DNA from: Candolleomyces eurysporus | Lineage: Eukaryota > Basidiomycota > Agaricomycetes > Agaricales > Psathyrellaceae | DNA length: 64,000 nt | Direction: 5' to 3' | NCBI GenBank assembly: GCA_027579435.1 | Contig: JANBPK010000770.1 | Span: 62,001 to 126,000 of the forward strand | Shown: positions 55,808 to 64,000 of the stretch, piece after piece | How positions within the stretch are numbered: the first letter of the stretch is position 1 | How the letters are laid out: every line of letters begins with the position of its first letter | Notes under the pieces: generated by a model | Seen by the model: the letters and a program-made list of their open reading frames with translations, nothing else | Database searches by the model: none | Told to the model about the DNA's origin: nothing | Made by a program: the position numbers and the translations under genes

Positions 55808-56222
55808 TTTGATGAAGGTGAAGGGGTAGAAGTAGGACGGCGAGAATACTCTGGACTCGGTGACGGAAAGAAGGGAGCTGAGAGCTTAGAGTCGAAGAGG
55901 TGGAACTTGGAAACCAATGCGATGGTTATGAAGGGGTTTTGATCTATTGCATTCGCTGACCGGAGGGTTTTGATCAATCTAAGAAGCCGAGAACGCGTTG
56001 GCAACCCCCGTTACTCAAAAAGAAACAATAGACAGAACAAGTACTTCTATAAGTTGACTGTGATATGACAATGTCGAAAGTTTTTCCTGCCTATCGATTA
56101 ACTGTCAGACCGTGCGAATTCACGCACCATCGAGGACACCCACAAACACAAATGAGCCAAAACAGAAGTCCTCGACAGAACCTCGTGTTCAACATGTTGC
56201 TTCAACTTGTCCCCGTCCAGTC
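55808..56222. promoter_or_regulatory. Shared divergent promoter region, NACHT-like 2 / kinase-like 2
   Basis: 415 bases lie between the divergent starts at 55807 (-) and 56223 (+). This matches the arrangement of module 1. No specific control site was identified. Confidence 0.5.
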
Positions 56223-57598
56223 ATGAGTACTGAAGAAACTCCCCAGGAGACGCCTCAGAAGTCACGGTATGACCCTGCGGTTCTCAGTGAGAACGAAGTA
56301 TATTGGAAGGACCAGTATGGCTGGTTACTTGAAGCAGGTTATCGGCTTAGGTCGAGGTATAGTCCCGACTGGAAGCCCTCCTGGGAAGGGAAGAAGAAGG
56401 TTGAGCCTCTAGACTGCGAGGACGCGCAGAAAAGTTGGGTGAGAGAATTTCCTCCGTTTTAATCTCGAAATCCGACTGACTTTCATCAGTTCGGGGGTGT
56501 AAATCACGCCATTCGCCTGGAGACAAATCGATTTGTCGTCTTGAAGCGGATCGACAAATCGAAGCACCCGAGAGAGATTGACATTACAAACTCTCTTGCA
56601 CAAGAACCCCTTGCATCGGAGCCTCGAAATCACTCAGTACATCCTATCGAAATACTCGATCATCCCACAGACAAGAACATCGCTATCATGGTCTTGCCTC
56701 TACTCCGCAACTACGACGATCCACCGTTCAGGACTGTCGGTGAAGCAATTGACTTTATCGCTCAATTCTTTGAGGTGCACTATTTTTTTCTCTACTCTTC
56801 TTGCTGTATTTACGCGCTTACCAGGGTGTCAACTTCTTGCATGAGAACCTTGTGACACATGGGTGCGTACTATACGAACTGCGTCTGAAGAACACAAGGT
56901 TCACCCTCCATAAACTAGCGATATCTCTCTCAACAACATTCTCATGGATGCTGAGGGCCAATTTCCCAGCGGCTTTCACCCATCTAATCCAGCTATGAAA
57001 TCCGATTACAGTGGCTCGGCTTCTGCGAAGTTTACAAGGACAGAAAAGCCCCCCATCTATTATCTAATAGACTTTGGGCTTGCACGCCGCTTTGAGCCCG
57101 GAGAGGAGCCAGGGTTTTCAGACGAAGTGGGGACCGACCTCACTGTTCCTGAATACCTCGATTCTACCCAGCCGGTGAACCCATTCTTTGTCGACGTCTA
57201 CTGCGTTGGAAACATGATCAAGTACGAGTTTCTTGATGTAAGTTCCTCTGTTACCTCGTCGCCCATCCGATTCCTCACATTTGGACCATTCCTCCTCTTA
57301 GGGTGACCCTCAACGAAGCTCCCGTCGAGGCTATCACGGCTTCGAGTTCCTTCGACCTCTGATCGAGGATATGGTGAAGCATAATTCCGCAGAACGGCCC
57401 ACTATGGCCGAGGTGGTCGCAAGATTCGACGCTGAAGTCAAGAAGTTGAGTGTCTCAACTCTTCGATCCCGATGTCTAAGGAAAACAGTCGAAGAAGATA
57501 AGGATCCGTTACCTCTTGTAGTGGCAACGACGATCAGGTTCTGGTACGAACGGGCTATGTATACTATACGGCGATTACCACCTGTGCCAACACGGTGA
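56223..57598 (+). CDS. Protein kinase-like protein with HGD catalytic loop, copy 2
   Basis: Five exons: 56223-56438, 56490-56774, 56825-56862, 56919-57237 and 57302-57598, giving 384 residues; exons 1-3 have exactly the lengths of copy 1 (216, 285, 38). FVVLKRI carries the probable lysine. AIMVLPLLRNYDDPPF, then LHENLVTHG joined to DISLNNILMD, give the catalytic loop with HGD. YYLIDFGLARRF retains DFG, and NPFFVDVYCVGNMI and ERPTMAEVVARF follow. The C-terminus ends RFWYERAMYTIRRLPPVPTR, like copy 1. The start at 56223 is chosen by alignment with copy 1; the frame is open further upstream. Catalytic Asp, Asn and DFG make phosphotransfer more plausible here than in copy 1. Confidence 0.86.
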
Positions 57599-59996
57599 CC
57601 AGTCCTGGTTGGCTGGTCCTATACTTTTTTCCAGGATTGCTGATACGTGTCACGAACGGCCGATATACTTACAGCATGTGTATCTTTCTCGTGGAATATT
57701 ATATTGACAAAGTCCAGTAGTCCATGAGTATCTATGCACTATCTGCAACATGTGAGGCAACAAACGATGACGAGATTCGGCGAAACAAGCTTCTGGTCAT
57801 CAACGCTGGGCCCACAACCCAATCTAATTAGCAGCCACATGAATGACTAGACCATTTATTTGTCCGTAATTGAGTACCAGTCAATCTTGAATCGAGGGAC
57901 ATATTGGGTCCTGCAAGAAGTGAGACGGGGGAACATGAGTGCGTTCTCTGTTGTCACGCCGCTACTCAGTGAGATCTACTCATTCTCCTCCCGTTTGTGA
58001 TACTTCCCAGAAGATAAGCAATTCTAGAGCTGTTCGACATTGTGAGCCGTTCAAAATTGAAGAACGAGGGTTGCCAGGCCGCCAACTCCAAGTTCGATTG
58101 ATTGAGTCTGAAGCCTCGAAAAGTGCAAAAAATCTACTTGGAGTGACATACGCTGCCGGGAGAGCAACAGGCTTGGGCTCTGACTTGAAAGCTCGTACAC
58201 ACGGGGATCAAAGTCCTTGCAATATGTGTGACATTGACAGTACCCCGTTATCCCTAAAACGTACATTGACACTGGCAGAAGCGTCTATCTAGATCTACCG
58301 ATCCACTCGAGAGAACAATGAACATCCTTTTCAAGAGTCAAATAGTAACTCTATAGCCGTACTCCGTGGCCTTTGTATTGCTTCATTAACGGAACGCTGG
58401 AGAAAGTTGTTCGTAACCATCTCTCAACAGGTCCTCTGCGTCCAGTACACCAAGGCTCCAGATAGGGAATCACTATTGTTCCTCTGATAGCTCCGTCCTG
58501 AGCGTATTGAGAGCCAGAATCTTATGCGGAAGCACACTGCCGATTCCTCTTTCTCTCTGAATATTTATCTCAAATGAACTCCATGAGTCTCATACGCCGG
58601 TTGGTGCTTGTTGGTGTCAGCGTGCGCCAGGCGATTTGTTTCCGCTTCTCCTAGTTTGGTGCCACCGACTTGATGCGACGATCGATCAGTCTTCCGCGTT
58701 GGATTCAAACTCAGCGACGATCGAGGAAGCCCTTGCTGTCCCTTAAGCATCGGATCGAAGTGGAGCGTGCCTGGCTGTCGCCGTTTCCGAACGTTGACAT
58801 GCGAGTCGAAGACAAAGGCTGAACCATTTGAAAGAGAGACGAAGTTGAGGTCAAGAAATCAGCCCAGTCACAAACAGGTACGGCTAAGAGCTTGAGACAC
58901 ACCACCCGCTACTCTGAACAAGGTCGTAAATTTATGGCGTGTGTTTGTCTTCTGTATTTTCCGGGTACTAACATTTTGCAATAATTTACGCGCGCTCGCA
59001 CGAGACTGAAATACAAAGTGCTAGTCAGAAATATTGAGACGAGAGCCCTCAAGCCTTAACAAATTGCTAAAAATTCCTCAGAGGTCGCCTTGCTCACTAG
59101 GAAGGTCCAGGCAAATTGTTAGGATTTATTTGTGTAGGTCATGCGACGTCTCTGAAAGGCGATGCTTTGTGGTTTTACAGCTGACTGACGTTCCAAGGCA
59201 GTCGGAAGAGATCGAAGTCATGACATATTTCACAACGGAGGCACTATGATTCTTATTGTCCTTCAAGCGCGCTATTTGATTTGGAGCGAAGCCCAACTCT
59301 TGACGCGCTCGCTCATTATTAGTTCAGTTCTGATTCTGCTCAACGATAACGTCGGACAAGGGACAACAATAACCTGGGAGTAAGAGTGGTTGCCTTCACC
59401 TACACGCAAGAGCAGGGGTACAATAAGGCGGTGTATACCTCAGAAACTGTAATAATTAACACTACTAGTACAAATAACACGAACTCGAACCATCGACAAT
59501 AAGTACAGGTAACTATGCAGTGACAGGCGATGTGAAGGACGGGGACAGCGGCTAAACGGACGAGTGAAAACAAATAGGATACAGTAGCACAGAGCGCTCA
59601 CGAGACGATCAGAATCACGAAAACAATAACACGCTAACACTCGCCAGAGGATCGAATCAAGATCAAGGATCCCGACGGATGGACGAGCACACTGGAACAG
59701 TGAACGTGAAGGGGAACATGATGATGCATAGTGAGATCGTTAATAAATATCAGTTACTAGACGTTGATTGTTATGAAGACAGTGGGGATGGATGCCGTTG
59801 TAAAATTTGGTATTTGCCGTGAATGAGATTGAGAATGAGAATGAGAAATGAGGAATGTCCTTGGTCCTTGAGGCTCGTCGTCGTTGGGGGTGGGGTAATT
59901 TGATGGAAGCATACATAGTCAGAGGTGGTTGCGACACGGTGCGCGCGAGTCCATTATAGACATCAAGCAGATGGGGGAGGGTCGTAAAAGGTTCGT
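57599..59996. other. Intergenic, 2.4 kb
   Basis: No gene is recognised. It contains copy c of the dispersed repeat (58636-58720). The last 600 bases are A/T-rich and presumably the 3' flank of the next minus-strand gene. Confidence 0.4.
58636..58720. repeat. Dispersed repeat, copy c
   Basis: TTTGTTTCCGCTTCTCCTAG, then CTTGATGCGACGATCGATCA and GGATTCAAACTCAGCGACGA. The blocks are collinear with copy a at 52811-52904. Confidence 0.6.
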
Positions 59997-61800
59997 TCAA
60001 GGGGGCCGAGAGAACTGATAGTTGTTGCAGTGAGCCAACTACGCTCACGAGTGTGATCCAGTAGGGAGATGTTGCGTTAGGCTGGGGTCGTACACATTGA
60101 TGTCTACACCACGACAATGAGACAAATGATAAGAGAAGACAGGCAGGAAACGAAGACTTACTCTGATTCGAAATCCCATTGCTTCCCTGAAGCGACGATC
60201 CAACCGTGACCGTCGACCCTACACAGCGAAGACTATCAATACAGACATACTGAACTCGACCAAAGGCGAAACCACGCTCACCTTGATTACCTCCAGGAAT
60301 TTGCAACGAATCCATCACGGGTTCGCCCTGATGTTCATCCGCGCCGGAAGCCCCATTTGCAGTCTGGTCAAGAAAAGTATTCGTCAACGACACCTTCTCC
60401 GAGGAATACACCAACTTCGAAGGACTGATACTCACACCCGCAGTAACCAAAGGGATCCCCCCACCAGCTCCAGGCTTCCCGGACGGCCTACCCTCTACCC
60501 GCCTCACGAACTCTCCCCAACACGCACGTTGGTCTGTTCCCAGTGCTTCGAACTGCTGTCTCAGTCCCCTATCGGCTTTCTTCCAAATTGCCCTGTGTCG
60601 ACAAACGGTACTCTTCACATATCGTAACCCGAAGATCCTCTCAAATGCAACACGTTGCGTCATGTTATCCCCCGCGGGAGACTGCGCGATCAACGTATCC
60701 ATAGCATTAAACCCCACAGTCAGTTCGTACACCGTATAATCGTTGGGCCACCGTTTGAGTGGAGGGTGTGGTGGATAGTGCACGGGAGCGTGTTGTTGAG
60801 AGTGGTCTTTCGACGCGGACGTCGTGTAGGGTGACGGGATGGAGTTCGTACCAGGCGTCGCAGCAGGCGACGCGTAATAGTTCTGCTGTTGCTGCGGGCG
60901 ATATATATAGCTAGATTCATCTGGGGAGGAAGATGGCGGAAGGACCTCGGCGGTGCTGGGTGGTGTAGGGAGGCTGACGGGGCCTGTGGCCTGTTGCGAC
61001 GATGCGGTCGCCTGGTTCGCTTTCCCTGTGGCATTGTCAAGCTGGGACGTATAATAGTTGTTGGGTACATGAATCTTGTTGGGTTGGACGGAATCGAGCG
61101 CATCGGATGCGTATCTCTTGAGGCTTTGTGTGGCGGCAGCTTCCACACCCGTGGTAGGATGAGGCTTGACGTGGGCAGATAAGGAGTAAGGGTGGGCGTG
61201 TTGTAAATGTACTTCGTCTTGGAGCCCAGCGCAATCGTCGTCTGTCAACCCCTCAAACAGTGACTTTCGAATCCTGTACAAGAGCCGTTGCTGGGATTCG
61301 ACGACCCTCACAGTGGATATGGTATTCTGCTCCCATTTCGACGATACGGGGTTGAATGTGTCCAGATAGGAATTGGACGACAGTCCCAGGTCAGCGATCA
61401 GGGTGCCCAATCTTGAGAGTTGGAAGAAAGGGAATGTCGGTATCATCTGTTGCAGTATGATGGGCTCCACCTTCCCCTAGAGAGGATAGATCGTCGGTAA
61501 GCATATCGATTGAAAGGGGTCGATCGCACCTTGTACCAAAAGACGATTGTAACAGACTTGTTGAACTCATCAGCTTGCCGATCTCGCTCCTAACGGATGA
61601 TCTCTAATTGAGAAAAGGGTCCATATAAATATGAAAGCAAAGCACACCTGCTCCGCGGAATTCTGCTTCTGCTGCTGGGCGACGCTTCTTGACGTGACAG
61701 GCGACGAAGTAGCAGCAGGCGGAGGGATCGTCGCTGCCGTCAACGAGCTGACATAGGTGCTTTCTCCTTGCGGCCTTCTTTCAATGCTGTTGACGTCCAT
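59997..61800 (-). CDS. Uncharacterised protein with Gln/Ser/Pro-rich middle
   Basis: Not recognised. Minus-strand exons 61800-61648 (start MDVNSIERRPQGE), 61589-61530 (ERDRQADEFNKSVTIVFWYK) and a long one from 61476. The first about 140 residues look ordered (FFQLSRLGTLIADLGLS; STVRVVESQQRLLYRIRKSL). Residues about 170-320 are low-complexity (Ser, Thr, Pro, Gln, e.g. RPQQQQNYYASPAAT). A second ordered block follows: NDYTVYELTVGFNAMDTLIA, TQRVAFERIFGLRYVKSTVC, RHRAIWKKADRGLRQQFEAL. This layout is common in fungal regulatory proteins, but no DNA-binding motif is visible. Splicing of the last 300 bases is unclear: one reading uses small exons and ends near 59997, another stops near 60223. Confidence 0.65.
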
Positions 61801-62564
61801 CTTTCTTGTCCGGCCTCCTCAGAGCCAGCGCTAGGGCCAAAGACGGGCGCAAGGAAGGCGATGAGATGGTATGGTGTTACCCCGGATCCCAAGAGGCCAG
61901 TTCTTGCTTGTCGTCGTCCGGTGCCCTTCATCATGGTGATCATGACGATATATAACGATAACCAGAGAGAATAAAAAATAAATTGATATTGAGTTTGCCA
62001 ACGACGACGACGAAGAATGCTAAGGAGCTCACGAAGTGGTTTGCGCTCGGGTAGTCGGTCGGTACGGTCGGGTCTCTGATACTGTGCCCCCGGGTGCCAG
62101 GGGATGGGAGTGCTCAGTGAGATGCGGGTTGTGTGAGTCCGAGACTCGCCAGTGCATGGACGATAAGACACGAGGCTACGGCAAACATACACAAATAGCG
62201 GACCGAGTCTGACCGCGCCATGGACTCGGATAGGGGCTTGCGCTTGGGCCACCTCGAGGTCGTTATCTTCATCGGGCCATTTCAAGTGACACTCGCATTC
62301 AATTTAGGAAAGGATAGATGGTATAGATACACTTGATGTACAAGGTGATTATCCAATATATAATACGAGCATGCAAGATAATGTTATGATACAGTGCAAT
62401 AGAGGAAAAGACTCGGAAAGCAAGACAGGAGAGTAGGAAGAAGAAAAATATGACAAGCGAGGATGTAGAGGAGGACGGAGAAGCAGATCCAAAAAGACTA
62501 AATATGAGATCAACAAGCCGTGAAGGAGGACAACGGAAAATTATCCAAAACGAAAGCGTGCCGC
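61801..62564. other. Intergenic between two minus-strand genes
   Basis: About 760 bases: promoter side of the gene above and 3' side of the next. A minus-strand open frame at 61740-62285 overlaps a true start and has no recognisable content. Confidence 0.45.
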
Positions 62565-64000
62565 TCAGTGCAACCTCGCTTTCATCTCGAACAACCTAGC
62601 CGCCGAACACCTCACCAGCTCTTCACAAGCAACAGGATGTTCCTTCAACGAATGCTCAAACATCACCTCCGAACTCGTATCCTTGGAAAAGGCGACTCTT
62701 GGTAACGGCGTCTGGTGGGTCGGGTTCTTGCTCGCGTTTTCTTTGGCGATCTGCTTGGCAAGCGTCCTATGATAATGAACGAGTGAATAAACGGACGTCC
62801 AACGATAACAGAAACAGGGAGACAGAGACAGAACACCTACAAACACAACCGACACCTCCACTTGTTCCCCTCGTCAACATACAACAAATCCCAGTGCTTG
62901 ACACCCAACTTTCCACTTGGCTGGATCCCACCTTTCGAAGTCGAGGAACTAGCAGAAGCCGGTTCAGCTTTGACAGGAATCGGAGGATGTTCCGCAGCAG
63001 GAGTTTGCGAAGACACCGACGACGAAGAAGCGGCTGGGTGAGCTGACGTCGATGCCTGTGGTGGCCGTTGCGCCTGCGAAGATGATGCTGAACTTGGTGG
63101 ATAGAATTCTGGTCGGTAGTAAGAGCCACCACTCCGAGGCACAGATGCAACCGAGGAAGTTGTTGTCGAGTTCGGCGATGATTGTGTTGCAGATGATTCC
63201 GGCCGGGACTGAGAATGGCTGCTGTTACTACTCCGAGGGCCAGATCCAGCCGAGAGTGTTACTGTGGAGTTTGGCGAAGATGAAGAAGCATTGAGACGTG
63301 AGGATGCAGTGTTGACAGAAAGTGGTGTAGGATTGGCGTCCTTCGTCGAATTCGCAGGCGTCGACTGAGCCTGCTGAGGCAAAACATGCGATGAACTCGA
63401 CGGCTCAGAGAGCCTCTTGAAAGGGTATGGCCTATTTGTCCTCACAGGCGGCGCATGCACAGTCGACGACTTATTCCTCTGCTGCTCCTCCGTCACTCCA
63501 CTCGCATTCGATGGCCCCTTTGGTCCCGGTACCGGTGAGCTCGGAGCAGTCGGCTGCCAAGGCGAAGACGACCGAGGTTCTTCTACCTCCCCTTCTTCCA
63601 GCATCTCTGTATCGCCACCGTTGGCTATTGGGTTCGGGGGAATGGAACTAGGGCGATAATTGTGAGTGTCCGGGTCATCATTCAATGTGTCATCAGAGGA
63701 ATCGTCCATCAACTGGTCCACGTCCGATTCGTCTTTCACAGCTTGGTCGTTGGTATCGACCTGTTGTCCCATAGATACGTCTACAGAGACCCTCCTCCTC
63801 ACAGCGGGGCGCTCTCCGGTGCCATCTCCCTCTTCTCCCCCTTCCTCCTGCTCCAGCGCCAAAATCGAAGTCGAAATTATTGAGGAAGAAGACGGCTTGA
63901 AGCTATCATTGGCGGACCTGGGCCTCTTAACCCCAACAACAACAGCCGGAAGCACGGAGCACGAAGAAGGCCTGCCCGGTGGTTGGGATGACGGTCCAGC
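62565..64000 (-). CDS. Uncharacterised Ser-rich protein, 5' end beyond window
   Basis: Not recognised. The frame runs off the right edge, so the N-terminus is missing. The visible part begins with a basic/Ser segment (VGVKRPRSANDSFKPSSSSI), then an acidic stretch (DVDQLMDDSSDDTLNDD) and a long Ser/Pro/Thr-rich region of about 200 residues. It ends in a conserved-looking block, GVKHWDLLYVDEGNKWRCRL, with C-x2-C. After an intron (acceptor at about 62770) comes AKQIAKENASKNP and SEVMFEHSLKEHPVACEELV, and a stop at 62565. The CxxC plus downstream H and C could form a small zinc site. The intron donor is ambiguous, with several GT choices around 62840-62850. A nuclear protein is plausible, but that is inference. 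Confidence 0.6.

Noticed and set aside
61740..62285. A 181-residue minus-strand protein
   Set aside because: It overlaps the true start of the downstream gene in another frame, has no motif, and reads like leader plus promoter sequence.
1..64000. CRISPR array, prophage or bacterial operon structure
   Set aside because: The intron-rich genes and fungal housekeeping genes show nuclear fungal DNA; no spaced direct-repeat array was seen.

Overview
The window looks like nuclear DNA of a basidiomycete, most likely an Agaricomycete (mushroom-forming fungus). Nearly every gene is split by 50-65 base GT-AG introns. The accessory families have an agaric character: a CYP63-like P450, DUF6697-type proteins, MYND-finger paralogues, and kinase-like genes with an HGD catalytic loop. 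Three housekeeping genes anchor the stretch: mitochondrial malate dehydrogenase (11.8-13.1 kb, +), Mediator cyclin C/SSN8 (18.5-20.1 kb, -) and a PMT2-type protein O-mannosyltransferase (43.9-47.1 kb, +).

Layout. 0.4-5.9 kb: three tandem copies of an NAD(P)-binding extended-SDR-like gene, each with a TATA box and a duplicated promoter; copy 3 carries a frameshift. 6.6-23.9 kb: a family of MYND zinc-finger genes (five apparently intact, plus fragments at 6.7, 9.2-9.7 and 32.4 kb), interleaved with malate dehydrogenase, cyclin C and an alpha/beta hydrolase; a second hydrolase paralogue sits at 24.5-25.5 kb. 25.9-34.3 kb: two DUF6697-type genes flanking a 17-exon CYP63-like P450. 34.7-41.1 kb: a TAP-like secreted peptidase/hydrolase and an O-methyltransferase, with an O-methyltransferase pseudogene at 41.6-42.7 kb. 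43.9-47.1 kb: PMT2. 49.3-57.6 kb: a duplicated head-to-head module, each half being a NACHT-like gene with a degraded P-loop (- strand) and a kinase-like gene (+ strand). 60.0-64.0 kb: two uncharacterised genes on the - strand, the last one running off the window.

The dominant theme is local gene duplication between conserved genes: SDR x3, MYND x8, alpha/beta hydrolase x2, DUF6697 x2, O-methyltransferase x2, NACHT-like x2 and kinase-like x2. The best candidates for undescribed biology are the paired NACHT-like/kinase-like module and the MYND-finger expansion. The gene models also show very small exons (6, 11, 11, 13, 14 and 15 bases) and three GC-AG introns.

Sequence-quality note. In three coding exons the single 'n' beside a homopolymer behaves as a surplus base: removing it restores the reading frame. 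Two further frameshifts lie in homopolymers without an n. Several 'broken' genes may therefore be sequencing artefacts. Intron boundaries were read by eye from splice signals, frame and paralogue or family comparison; no alignment was run.
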